From the NCBI RefSeq assembly GCF_030291135.1, contig NZ_CP127409.1, forward strand, positions 2,294,001 to 2,358,000: DNA of 64,000 bases. Direction: 5' to 3'. Below the pieces are notes generated by a model, which saw only the letters and a program-made list of their open reading frames with translations, was not told the DNA's origin and ran no database searches. A program made the translations under genes and the position numbers. The stretch comes from Rhodanobacter thiooxydans (GTDB lineage: Bacteria; Pseudomonadota; Gammaproteobacteria; Xanthomonadales; Rhodanobacteraceae). Below are positions 1-11,671 of the stretch, piece by piece (position 1 is the stretch's first letter; every line of letters starts with the position of its first letter).

Positions 1-351
1 GGCGAGGCCGGCGAATGCATCGGCGCCGAGCAGCAGCACCAGCGGGCGCCCGCCCTGCTCCGCGCGCAGCTCGTATAGGGTGTCGATGGTGTACGACGGG
101 CCGGCGCGATCCAGTTCGCGCGTGTCGAGCGTGAGCCGCGACTGGCCCTGCAGCGCGGCACGCAGGATCGCCACCCGCTGCGCCGCCGATGCGATCGGCG
201 GCGCACGGTGCGGCGGCACGCTGGCCGGCAGCAGGCGCACCTCGGCGTCGAGCAGTTCGGCCGCTTCCCACGCCACGCTGAGGTGGCCCAGGTGCACCGG
301 GTCGAAGGTGCCGCCGAACAGTGCCAGTGGTTTGTTTGCAGTGTGTGGCAA
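1..351 (-). CDS. nadD: Nicotinate-nucleotide adenylyltransferase, N-terminal part (cut by window edge)
   Basis: NadD transfers an adenylyl group from ATP to nicotinate mononucleotide in NAD synthesis. The visible protein begins MPHTANKPLALFGGTFDPVH, with the GGTFDPVHLGH nucleotidyltransferase signature, and later has SYTIDTL and LLLGADAF as in NadD. The 3' end lies outside the window. In this frame a TAG lies just upstream of a TTG codon whose first base is 351, and no ATG lies between the stop and the conserved core, so TTG is the probable start. A purine-rich GGGGAGGGG sits just upstream of it. It follows holA after a 46-nt gap that holds a palindromic repeat. Confidence 0.9.
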   Translation of the reverse strand, partial: MPHTANKPLALFGGTFDPVHLGHLSVAWEAAELLDAEVRLLPASVPPHRAPPIASAAQRVAILRAALQGQSRLTLDTRELDRAGPSYTIDTLYELRAEQGGRPLVLLLGADAFAGLA

Positions 352-397
352 GAGCTACCCCTCCCCAGCCCTCCCCTGCACGCAGGGGAGGGCGCAA
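352..397. repeat. GC-rich palindromic repeat between holA and nadD
   Basis: The gap holds an 11-bp perfect stem, CCCTCCCCTGC / GCAGGGGAGGG, with a 2-nt loop. It is one of at least eight related elements in the window (near 2519, 10052, 10126, 19482, 57335, 57412 and 63551). Its right part overlaps the nadD ribosome-binding region, so it could affect nadD translation. No T-run follows, so it is not a classical terminator. Confidence 0.75.
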
Positions 398-1407
398 TCA
401 GGCGAGCGCGCGGGCGGCGCGTGGTTCGGCGATGGCGGCGATCAGCCGTTCGGCTTCCTGCCACGGGTTGCCCTGCTCGCGGCCCTTGACCATGCGGTCG
501 ATGCGCGCGGCGCGGGCCAGGCATTGCAGCCAGTGCTCGCGCGGCGCGCGGCGCAGCGCCTGGCGGAACTGCTGCGCGCGGCTGTCCCACAGGTGCTCGG
601 CCTTGGCCTGCGCGGTAAAATCCGGCGCATTGGCCAGGCGCAGCGCCAGCTGCAATTGATTGACCAGCCAGCCCATCAGCGCCAGCAGTTCGTCGCCCTC
701 GGAACGCAGCCCGGCGAGGACGCGCAGCGCACGCGCGCCGTCGCCGGCAAAGGCGGCATCGGTGAGCTTGAACACGTCGTAGCGCGCGCTGTCGGCGACC
801 AGGTTCTCCATCTCGGTGGCGTCGATGCGGCCCTCACCGTGCAGCACGACGAGCTTGTCGACCTCCTGCGCCGCGGCCAGCAGGTTGCCTTCCACGCGCT
901 CGGCCAGCAGCGCCACCGCATCGGGCGTGGCGGACAGGCCACGCGAGGCGAGCCGTGCGCCGAGCCATGCGCCCCACTGATCCGGCCGCGGCGAGTTGAA
1001 CACCACCATGGTGCCGCTGGCGTCCAGCTTCCTGCTCCAGGCGCCGTCGTGCTTGTTGCTCCACTCCATCGCGGTGACCAGCAAGGTGACGTCCGGCGGC
1101 GGATCAGCGCAGAACGCGCCGATCGCCTTGGCGCCGTCGATGCCGGGGCGGCCGGTGGGCAGGCGCAGGTCGATCAGCCGGCGGGTGGCGAACAGCGACA
1201 TGCCGGCCGCCGCACGGGCCAGGTCGTTCCAGTCGAAATGCTGGCCGACCTCGAGCACCTCACGCTCGCTGTAGCCCAGCTTGCGCGCCTGCGCGCGCAG
1301 CGCATCGGCGGCTTCCAGCACCAGCAGTTGCTCGCCGGCCAGCAAGTAGACCGGCTGCAGGCTGTCCGCCGCCAGCGCCTTCTGCCATTGGCCGGGACTG
1401 AGCGGCA

Positions 1408-1408
<1 letters not shown>
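398..1408 (-). CDS. holA: DNA polymerase III delta subunit
   Basis: This 336-aa protein is HolA, the clamp-loader subunit that opens the beta sliding clamp. It begins MPLSPGQWQKAL, followed by the typical QPVYLLAGEQLLVLEAADALR segment, and has the family length and the N-terminal AAA+-like / C-terminal helical layout. Its ATG shares one base with the lptE stop (TGATG), implying translational coupling. The order leuS-lptE-holA-nadD is common in gammaproteobacteria. Confidence 0.95.
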
Positions 1409-4742
<3,334 letters not shown>

Positions 4743-4784
4743 TCAGACTAGCCCAGCGCAGGCCGGGCGCCAAGCCTGCAACCG

Positions 4785-5411
4785 TCAGCCCGACGGGCAG
4801 GCCGGCGTCTGGCCAGCGCCCAGCGCCCGCGCCGCGGTGGCGATCTGCGCCGCCAGCCGGGCGACCGCACGCTGGTGGCCCTGCACCAGGGCGGGATAAC
4901 CCGGCCCCACCGTTTCGCTGACCTGGCTGGTGCAGGCCAGCGTGGCGGGCCGGGCGCCATGCAGCAGGCGCACACTCCAGGCCGCCTCGATCAAGGCGTA
5001 GCTGCCGGGTGCGGAATCGAACCGGCGCAGGTCCAGCTTGATCCGCAGCAGCAGCTTGCCGTTGCCGGGCAGGCCGCTGACGTCCTGGCTTCCCAGCTCG
5101 CGCGCCAGGTCGGCCGACAGCGCGCTGCGCAGCTCGTCGCCGAGCGGGGCGATCCAGCGTTCGCTGCCGAGCAGGGCCACGCCCTGCCCGCCTTCGCGCA
5201 CCACCAGTTGCGGCTGGTCGACCTGCGCCGGCACGCCGACCGGCAGCAGTTCGAACGGCAGCGACGGCGCGGTCGATGCCGGCGCCACCAGTCCGCTGGC
5301 TGACGAGTCAGCCGGTGCCACCAACGTGTAGTAGTGCAACGGCGCCGAAGCGCAGGCTGCCAGCAGCAGACCGGCCGCCACGCCCACCAGATGCCTTCCG
5401 CTTCGGATCAT
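4785..5411 (-). CDS. pqiC: PqiC-family outer-membrane lipoprotein (ABC-type transport auxiliary)
   Basis: 208-aa lipoprotein with lipobox LLAAC (Cys20) and the family N-terminus PLHYYTLVAP. PqiC (DUF330/ABC_trans_aux) is the outer-membrane partner of the MCE tunnel protein PqiB. Its ATG overlaps the pqiB stop (ATGA), placing it last in the four-gene pqi operon. A gap of about 100 nt with no visible feature separates it from leuS. Confidence 0.88.
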   Translation of the reverse strand: MIRSGRHLVGVAAGLLLAACASAPLHYYTLVAPADSSASGLVAPASTAPSLPFELLPVGVPAQVDQPQLVVREGGQGVALLGSERWIAPLGDELRSALSADLARELGSQDVSGLPGNGKLLLRIKLDLRRFDSAPGSYALIEAAWSVRLLHGARPATLACTSQVSETVGPGYPALVQGHQRAVARLAAQIATAARALGAGQTPACPSG

Positions 5412-7108
5412 GGCTTGCTCCCTTGCACTGGCTGAGTCGCCGTGGGCGTGGTGACGGGTTTCGTGTCGGCCGGCTTCGCGTCCGGGCGGCGGCCGCGGAT
5501 CAGCGCCTCCGGATGGCCGCCCAGGTAATCGGTCAGCACGCGCAGCGAGCGCGCCATGCGCTGCAGCTGTTCCAGCGTGGCGCCCAGGTTCTGCTGCAAC
5601 GGTGAGTCGCCGGCCAGTGCCTCGTTCGCCGTGCCCATGGTCTGCTGTACGCCGTGCAGGGTGTCGTTGAGCGCCGGCAGGGTCTGGCCGTTGACCTGCT
5701 TCAGCGTGCGGCTGAGCCCGGCCAGGCTCTGGTCCAGGTTGCGCCCGATGCTGTCGAACGGCACCTTGTCGAGCTTGTCGACAATCCCGGCCATCTGCTC
5801 CTGCAGCTTGTCGAAGCTGCCGGTCACGGTCGGGATGGTCAGCGGTTTCGCGGCCGGGTCGAACGCCACCTTCGGCGTCTTCGGGATGAAGTCCAGCGCC
5901 ACGTACAACTGGCCGGTGAGCAGGTTGCCGGTGCGCGCCTGCGCACGCAGGCCGTGCTCGACCAGGCGGCCGATCATCTGCGACAGGTCGGGATTCTCGC
6001 CGTGCGCCTTGGCCAGCGCCTCCAGCTTGTCGTAGGCGGCGCCCAGGCGCTGCGGATAAACCACCGCGCCGACCAGCACCGGGAAACGCTGCTTCTGCTC
6101 GTCGTAGTCCAGCCGCACCGACACCACCTTGCCGATGTTGATGCCGAGGAACTCCACCGGTGCGTCCACTGCCAGCCCGCGCACCGACTGCTCGAAGCGC
6201 ATGCGGATGTAGTGCGGCGTGCCGTCCGGCGGCGCCATCGCGGCGGTCTGGTCGCCGAACAGTTTGTACTCGTTGTCCTCCGGCGCCGGCGTGCTGTCGT
6301 GCGGCCCGGGCGGGTCCTGGAACGCCACGCCACCGGCCAGCACGGTGGCCAGCGACTGCGTGTTGAGCTTCAGCCCGTTCGCGCCGATCGACACGTCCAC
6401 GCCGCTGGCGTTCCAGAAGCGCGACGAGCGGGTGACGAACTTGTCGTTCGGACCGTCGACGAAGATGTGCAGCGAGACGCCCTTGCCGTCCTGGTCCAGC
6501 TGATAGGACGCCACCCGGCCAACCTGGATGCGCCGGTAGTACACCGGCGAGCCAATATCGAGCGAGCCGAGGTCGTCGCTGTGCAGGATGAAGCTGCGCC
6601 CCGGCGCGCCATGGTTCACCGCCGGCGGCAGCTCCAGCCCCTTGAACTCATCCTCGTAGTCGTTCGAATCGCCCACGTCGGCGCCGATGAAGGCGCCCGA
6701 CAACAGGGTGTCGATGCCGGACACGCCGCCCAGCCCGATCCGCGGACGCACCACCCAGAAGCGGGTGTCTTTGGTGGCGAAGCCCTCGGCGCTCTTCTCC
6801 AGCGCCACGTTGACCAGCACGTGGCTGCGGTCGCCGCTCAGGTGGATCTTGTTGACCCGTCCGATCACCACGTTCTTGTACTTCACCGGGGTCTTGCCGG
6901 CGTCCAGGCCCTCGGCGCTCTGGAAGCTGATGGTGATCTGCGGGCCGGCCTGCAGCCAGTTGTTGATCACCAGCGACAGCCCGACCAGCGCCGCCAGCGC
7001 CGGGATCAGCCAGATCAGCGAGGCATTGAAGCGGCGCCGCTTCACCACCGGCCGCGGCAGTTCGCCGCCGCCCGGCGGGCCTTGTTCGATGGGCTTGTCG
7101 TCAGTCAT
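5408..7108 (-). CDS. pqiB: MCE-domain lipid transport protein PqiB
   Basis: 566-aa inner-membrane-anchored periplasmic protein with one N-terminal transmembrane helix (about residues 30-48) followed by repeated MCE domains (e.g. ITISFQSAEGLDAGKTPVKYKNVVIGRV near 60-90 and further copies near 170 and 300). PqiB forms a hydrophobic tunnel across the periplasm for lipids. The ATG at 7108 is preferred over one 15 nt upstream because AAGGA lies 5 nt before it. It overlaps the preceding pqiA stop by 8 nt. The Pro-rich C-terminus is typical of PqiB-type tails. Confidence 0.9.
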   Translation of the reverse strand: MTDDKPIEQGPPGGGELPRPVVKRRRFNASLIWLIPALAALVGLSLVINNWLQAGPQITISFQSAEGLDAGKTPVKYKNVVIGRVNKIHLSGDRSHVLVNVALEKSAEGFATKDTRFWVVRPRIGLGGVSGIDTLLSGAFIGADVGDSNDYEDEFKGLELPPAVNHGAPGRSFILHSDDLGSLDIGSPVYYRRIQVGRVASYQLDQDGKGVSLHIFVDGPNDKFVTRSSRFWNASGVDVSIGANGLKLNTQSLATVLAGGVAFQDPPGPHDSTPAPEDNEYKLFGDQTAAMAPPDGTPHYIRMRFEQSVRGLAVDAPVEFLGINIGKVVSVRLDYDEQKQRFPVLVGAVVYPQRLGAAYDKLEALAKAHGENPDLSQMIGRLVEHGLRAQARTGNLLTGQLYVALDFIPKTPKVAFDPAAKPLTIPTVTGSFDKLQEQMAGIVDKLDKVPFDSIGRNLDQSLAGLSRTLKQVNGQTLPALNDTLHGVQQTMGTANEALAGDSPLQQNLGATLEQLQRMARSLRVLTDYLGGHPEALIRGRRPDAKPADTKPVTTPTATQPVQGSKP

Positions 7109-7754
7109 CAGAATCCTTGCCATCCCAGATCAGGCGGGGGTCGAAACTCATCGAGGCCAGCATGGTCAGCACCACGGTCAGGCCGAAGAAGATCACGCCG
7201 GGCAACGGCTCCACCAGGCTCAGCACGCTGAAACGCACCAGCGCGGTCAGCAACGCCACCACGAACACGTCCAGCATCGACCAGTAGCCGATCAGCTCGA
7301 CCAGTCGATAGAGTCTTGCACGTTGCGGCCGCGCCCAGCCGCTGCCTTGCTGGCTGCTCACCAGCAAGGTGCCCAGCGCGAGGAACTTCAGCACCGGCAC
7401 CACGATGCTGGCGGTGAACACGATCACCGCCAGGTTCGGCGAGCCCTTCACCCACAATTCCACCACGCCGCTGATGATGGTGTTGTCGTCCACGTCGTTG
7501 AGGCTGGCGGTGCGCATGATCGGCAGCACGTTGGCCGGGATGTACAGGAGGAACGCGGCGATCAGCAGCGCCCAGGTGCGGCGGTAGCTGTCCGGCTTGC
7601 GCCGGCGCAACGTGCTGCCGCAGCGCGGGCAGGCCATCGCGTCGTCCACGCCGTCGCCGTCCAGCTGCGGGTCGCCGGGCACGTTGCGGCACACCAGCCC
7701 GCACACCGTGCAGGCGATCAGGCCCAACTCGGCGGCGCGCGGCAGGGCGCTCAC
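7101..7754 (-). CDS. pqiA: PqiA-like inner-membrane protein, second half
   Basis: 217-aa protein with a zinc-ribbon-like start (Cys15, Cys18, Cys42, Cys45) and about four transmembrane segments. It corresponds to the C-terminal repeat of E. coli PqiA. The start is a GTG that overlaps the stop of the upstream half as GTGA. Downstream it overlaps pqiB by 8 nt. Together with the preceding gene it makes a two-protein version of PqiA, which in enterobacteria is one fused polypeptide. Confidence 0.85.
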   Translation of the reverse strand: MSALPRAAELGLIACTVCGLVCRNVPGDPQLDGDGVDDAMACPRCGSTLRRRKPDSYRRTWALLIAAFLLYIPANVLPIMRTASLNDVDDNTIISGVVELWVKGSPNLAVIVFTASIVVPVLKFLALGTLLVSSQQGSGWARPQRARLYRLVELIGYWSMLDVFVVALLTALVRFSVLSLVEPLPGVIFFGLTVVLTMLASMSFDPRLIWDGKDSDD

Positions 7755-8368
7755 GCGGTCGACTCCGGCACGTCGTCCCACAGCTGGCGCAGGTCCACCC
7801 CGGCGAAGATGGTGATCAGCAGGGTCAGCGCCGCGTAGGCGTAGATGCCCGGGTCCGGCGTCACGTCGAAATAGGTATGCGCCTTGACGATCGCCACCAG
7901 CGCACCGAGCACGAACACCTCGCTCATCGTCCACGGTCCAAGCCGGTACAGCGCCACCATCAGCCGCACGAAGCCCGGCGCGCGCCGCCCGGCCCGGGCG
8001 AACCACAGCAGCCAGCCCAGCAGCAGCATCTTCAGCAGCGGAAAGAAGAACAGCGTGGCGGCCACCAGCACCGACACCACCTTGGCCTGCTCCTGCCACA
8101 TCGCGATGATCACGCCCCACAACGTGGTGCTGCTCTGCTGGCCGCTCAGGCCCAGCGTCACGATCGGCCACATGTTGGCCTGCACGAACACGATCATCGC
8201 GGTCAGGATCAGCGCCAGCATCGCGTTCACGCCCAGCGCGTGATGGCGCTCCAGCTCCGCCTGGCAGCGCGCGCACGTCGCCACGTCGCCGCGCGCCAGC
8301 GTGCGCCGGCGATAGACCGTATCGCATTGCTCGCAGATCAACAGCGTTTCAGGTGAACCCATGCGCAT
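7751..8368 (-). CDS. pqiA: PqiA-like inner-membrane protein, first half
   Basis: 205-aa protein with an N-terminal four-cysteine ribbon (Cys12, Cys15, Cys32, Cys35) and four hydrophobic segments (e.g. MLALILTAMIVFVQANMWPI). It matches the N-terminal PqiA repeat and begins the pqi operon. Two ATGs six bases apart (8368 and 8362) are both possible starts. The 124-nt gap to the divergent thioredoxin gene should hold promoters for both. I infer a role in envelope lipid trafficking with PqiB and PqiC. Confidence 0.85.
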   Translation of the reverse strand: MRMGSPETLLICEQCDTVYRRRTLARGDVATCARCQAELERHHALGVNAMLALILTAMIVFVQANMWPIVTLGLSGQQSSTTLWGVIIAMWQEQAKVVSVLVAATLFFFPLLKMLLLGWLLWFARAGRRAPGFVRLMVALYRLGPWTMSEVFVLGALVAIVKAHTYFDVTPDPGIYAYAALTLLITIFAGVDLRQLWDDVPESTA

Positions 8369-8492
8369 GCAGCCGGTGCCTTGCTTCGGCGTGACGATCC
8401 GCGGATTCTCGCAAATCTATCGTGAACGCGCCGCTTGATATGCTGCGCCGCGACCCTGATCTGAACCGGCACCTGCCGAGCTGGAGTTTCCC

Positions 8493-9359
8493 GTGACCGA
8501 TGCCGCCGCCGTTTCCCCTGTCTTCGACGTGGACCAGCAGACCTTCGAAGCCGACGTGCTGCAGGCCTCGCTGACCACGCCGGTGCTGGTGGATTTCTGG
8601 GCGACCTGGTGCGAGCCGTGCAAGACGCTCGGCCCGATGCTGGAAAAACTCGCCGCCGAGTACCACGGCGCGTTCCGGCTGGGCAAGGTCGACGTGGACA
8701 CGCAGCAGGAGCTGGCCGGCATGTTCGGCATCCGCAGCATTCCCACCGTGGTGCTGGTCAAGGACGGCCAGGTGCTCGACGGCTTCACCGGCGCGCTGCC
8801 CGAAGGCCAGCTGCGTGAATTCCTGTCGCGCCACGTGCAGCCGCTGGAAGCGCCCGCCGAACCCGCCGAAGTAGCGGCCGTGGCGGAAACCCCGGAGCTG
8901 GCGATCAACCGCCTGCAGCAGGCGATCGCCACTGAACCGAACCGGCCCGAACTGAAACTCGACCTGGCGCTGGCACTGATGCGCGCCGGCAACGTCGCCG
9001 CCGCCGAGGCCGAGCTGGCCGCGCTGCCAGCCAACCTCGCCACCGACGCGCGCGCCATGCGCCTGCGCAGTGAACTGGAACTGGCCCACGCACTGCAAGA
9101 CGCTCCCGGCATCGCCGAACTGCAGCAGCGCGTGCAGGCCGACGCCAGCGACTGGGCCGCCCGCGACCAGCTCGGCGTGCATCTGCTGCTGCAAGGCGAC
9201 GCCGAAGCGGGCCTGGAACAATTCCTCGTCATCCTGCAAAAAGCCCGCGACTGGAACGACGGCCAGGCCAGGAAACGCCTGCTCGCCGCCTTCGCCACGC
9301 TGGACGACGCCGAACTGGTCGGCCGCTACCGCCGACGGATGGCCTCGCTGCTGTTCTGA
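8493..9359 (+). CDS. cnoX: CnoX/YbbN-type thioredoxin with TPR-like C-terminus
   Basis: 288-aa cytosolic protein. Residues 1-110 form a thioredoxin domain with a redox-active WCEPC (Cys40, Cys43), instead of the usual WCGPC, and the cis-proline motif RSIPTVVLV. The rest is alpha-helical with TPR-like repeats, the architecture of CnoX/YbbN chaperedoxins that protect oxidised clients for GroEL/DnaK. E. coli CnoX lacks the second active-site Cys as I recall, so this one is probably catalytic. The start is GTG with GGAG 6 nt upstream. It stands alone between divergent pqi and a monocistronic hotdog gene. Confidence 0.88.
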   Translation: MTDAAAVSPVFDVDQQTFEADVLQASLTTPVLVDFWATWCEPCKTLGPMLEKLAAEYHGAFRLGKVDVDTQQELAGMFGIRSIPTVVLVKDGQVLDGFTGALPEGQLREFLSRHVQPLEAPAEPAEVAAVAETPELAINRLQQAIATEPNRPELKLDLALALMRAGNVAAAEAELAALPANLATDARAMRLRSELELAHALQDAPGIAELQQRVQADASDWAARDQLGVHLLLQGDAEAGLEQFLVILQKARDWNDGQARKRLLAAFATLDDAELVGRYRRRMASLLF

Positions 9360-9429
9360 CCCGTCCGCTGGAACGCGACGTGGCACAGGGCGGGCACGGC
9401 CCGCCAGTCCCCGGCTTTCCGGCAACACG

Positions 9430-9455
9430 AAAGCGGCGGACAGTGTCCGCCCTGC
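9430..9455. terminator. Hairpin after cnoX, possible terminator
   Basis: GGCGGAC / GTCCGCC inverted repeat, preceded at about 9390-9406 by another GC-rich hairpin (GGCGGGC / GCCCGCC). There is no clear T-run, so a repeat element is as likely as a terminator. Confidence 0.35.
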
Positions 9456-9525
9456 CGAAAAGCGTATCCATACTGGCGCGTACGTTCGGGTATGATCGCC
9501 CCTCCCCCGCCTGGACCAGCCCCGC

Positions 9526-9978
9526 ATGCGCGCATCGACTTTCCGTCGCCTGCTCAACCTGTGGCCACCCTACCTGTTCAGCGGCATCCGCGTGCTGTCG
9601 ATCAGCGACGACTACACCGAGGCGAAGGTGGTGCTGCGGCTGCGCCCGTGGAACCGCAACTACGTGAAGAGCCAGTTCGGCGGCAGCCTGTTCGCGATGG
9701 TCGACCCGTTCTGGATGCTGCTGGCGATGCACCAGCTCGGCCGTGACTACTACGTGTGGGACAAGGCCGGCACGATCGACTTCGTCGCGCCCGGCTACGA
9801 GGATGTTTACGCACACTTCAAACTCGAAGCCGGCGTGGTCGACGAGCTGCGCGCCGCTGCAGCCGGCGGCGACAAGGTGCTGCGCTGGTTCGAGACCGAG
9901 GTGACCACCGCCGGCGGCAAGCTCATCGCCGTCGTGCGCAAGCAGCTCTACGTGCGGCTGAAACCGAAGGCCCGGTAA
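9526..9978 (+). CDS. DUF4442 hotdog-fold protein (putative thioesterase)
   Basis: 150-aa protein resembling DUF4442/YiiD C-terminal hotdog proteins. Its pattern RPWNRNYVKSQFGGSLFAMVDPFWMLLAM has the Asn-x-x-(N/Q)FGG region seen in these acyl-CoA thioesterase relatives. No partner gene is adjacent. The substrate is unknown; an acyl-thioester role is an inference from the fold. Confidence 0.78.
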   Translation: MRASTFRRLLNLWPPYLFSGIRVLSISDDYTEAKVVLRLRPWNRNYVKSQFGGSLFAMVDPFWMLLAMHQLGRDYYVWDKAGTIDFVAPGYEDVYAHFKLEAGVVDELRAAAAGGDKVLRWFETEVTTAGGKLIAVVRKQLYVRLKPKAR

Positions 9979-10264
9979 TCGCGCAAGGCGCCCCGCCTGA
10001 TTCGCACGAGCGCGGAAAAAATCACAGCATCCCCGACACCGGCGCCTTGCTCCTCCCCCTGCTTGCAGGGGGAGGTTGGCGACCGCAGGGAGTCCTTCAG
10101 GTGAGGGGGTCGCTCCATGCGCGGCAAGAGCACCCCACCCCAGCCCTCCCCTGCGACCGAAGGAAGTCCCTTTGGGACAAGCAGGGGAGGGAGAAAGGCG
10201 CCCTTGACCCCTCCCCTACACCGGCCGTCCGCATAATCGCCGCAACGAACCTGCGGACAGCACC
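9979..10264. repeat. Gene-free gap with two palindromic repeats
   Basis: At 10052-10075 lies CCTCCCCCTGC / GCAGGGGGAGG with a 2-nt loop. At 10126-10190 a longer version has CCCTCCCCTGC and GCAGGGGAGGG arms separated by about 26 nt that themselves contain AGTCCC/GGGACA. Both belong to the family also found in leuS and the suf operon. The promoter of the transporter gene downstream is probably in the last 60 nt. Confidence 0.7.
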
Positions 10265-11326
10265 ATGACCCTGGTCGACACCCTGCTGCAACGCGCCCGG
10301 CATCTGGCCCCGGGCAGCTTCGCGCTGGTGATGGCCACCGGCATCGTCTCCATCGACGCTAGTCAGCACGACCTGCCGTGGGTAGCGCGGGCGCTGCTTG
10401 CGCTCAACCTGCTCGCCTTTGCCTGGCTGCTGGCACTGAGCCTGCTGCGCCTGGCGCGCTTCCGCCACGAACTGGTCGCCGATTTCGTACACCCCGGCCA
10501 CGGCGCCGGCTTTCTCACCTTCGCCGCCGCCACCTGCGTGCTGGGCAGCCAGTGCCTGCTGGTGGTGCATTGGCCATGGGCGGCGCGTGGGCTGGCGGTG
10601 GCCGGAGCGCTGGCCTGGGCGCTGCTGACCTATCTGTTCCTCGCCGCCGCCATCACCGCGCGGATCAAGCCCGGCTTCACCCGCAGCATCAACGGCGGCT
10701 GGCTGGTCGCGGTGGTGGCGACCCAGGCATTGGCGGTGCTGATGACCCTGCTGCTCGCCGACGATCCCGCGGCCGGTGCCAGCTGGCTGTTCGGCGCGCT
10801 GTGCCTGTACCTGCTCGGTGCCGCGCTGTACCTGCTGATCATCACCCTGGTCGTCTACCGCATGCTGTTCTTCCCGCTGCGTGCGCGCGAGTTCACCCCG
10901 CCGTACTGGATCGACATGGGCGCGCTGGCGGTGACCACGCTGGCCGGCAGCCTGCTGGTGATCCACACCCCGGCGAGCGGCGCGCTGGCCGCGCTGCTGC
11001 CGTTCGTGAAGGGCTTCACTCTGTTCTTCTGGGCCACCGCAACGTGGTGGATTCCACTACTGGTGTTGCTGGAAATCTGGCGCCATGGCCAGCGCCACGT
11101 GCCGCTGCGCTACGAAACGGACGACTGGGACATCGTGTTCCCGATCGGCATGTACACCGTGGGCACCTACGCGCTGGCGCAGGCGCTGCAGCTGGATTTC
11201 CTGCGGGTGATTCCGGCTGTCGGCGTCTATGTCAGCCTGCTGGTGTGGGCGTTGGTGGCCGGCGGGGCGCTGTTGCGCGGGTATCGCGGTTTTCGCGTTG
11301 GCGGGCGGCGGCATCCGTTGCGGTGA
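10265..11326 (+). CDS. TDT/SLAC1-family transporter (TehA-like)
   Basis: 353-aa polytopic membrane protein with about ten transmembrane segments and the N-terminal PGSFALVMATGIVSI signature of the tellurite-resistance/dicarboxylate transporter family. TDT proteins include TehA, SLAC1 anion channels and sulfite/malate exporters. The sequence does not indicate which anion is carried. The gene is monocistronic: repeats lie on both sides. Confidence 0.85.
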   Translation: MTLVDTLLQRARHLAPGSFALVMATGIVSIDASQHDLPWVARALLALNLLAFAWLLALSLLRLARFRHELVADFVHPGHGAGFLTFAAATCVLGSQCLLVVHWPWAARGLAVAGALAWALLTYLFLAAAITARIKPGFTRSINGGWLVAVVATQALAVLMTLLLADDPAAGASWLFGALCLYLLGAALYLLIITLVVYRMLFFPLRAREFTPPYWIDMGALAVTTLAGSLLVIHTPASGALAALLPFVKGFTLFFWATATWWIPLLVLLEIWRHGQRHVPLRYETDDWDIVFPIGMYTVGTYALAQALQLDFLRVIPAVGVYVSLLVWALVAGGALLRGYRGFRVGGRRHPLR

Positions 11327-11339
11327 CGATGCAATCCGC

Positions 11340-11610
11340 ATCTTGCAGGAGCGACTTCAGGCGCGATGCTCCTGGCTGTTTCCGCATGCATGGCGAAGAG
11401 CTTTCAGAGCAAGAGCTTTCGTCCTCCTTCGGAGGGCGAGTCACTTTCTCTCGCTTGCCCGAGAGAAAGTAACTCGGCTGCCGCAGGCAGACGAAAGCTT
11501 TTGCTCTGATGGTCCACCAAGCAGGAGCATCGCCCGCGAGCGGGCTCCTGCAAAGGTATTCGTTGCAGGGCAAAGTGCGATGCCTGCCTTCGCAGGCATG
11601 ACGGATGTGG
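11340..11610. repeat. Composite repeat island with long hairpin element
   Basis: The 345-nt gap between the transporter and the DUF502 gene is almost wholly repeats: GGAGC-type palindrome (11347-11373), a 106-nt long hairpin (11404-11509) whose arms TCAGAGCAAGAGCTTTCGTC and its near-complement differ by one base, a CAGGAGC/GCTCCTG nested palindrome (11522-11550), and ATGCCTGC-cttc-GCAGGCAT (11580-11599). The last 75 nt recur almost identically at 47650-47725. Confidence 0.8.
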
Positions 11611-11671
11611 GAGGGCGCAGCGCAAACCGCCCTCGCCTACAATGCGGAATCCCCCGCACCCGGATCACCCC

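Noticed and set aside
11340-11610. CRISPR-like array suspected from repeated palindromes
   Set aside because: The elements differ from one another, have no regular spacers and no cas gene is near; they are dispersed repeats.
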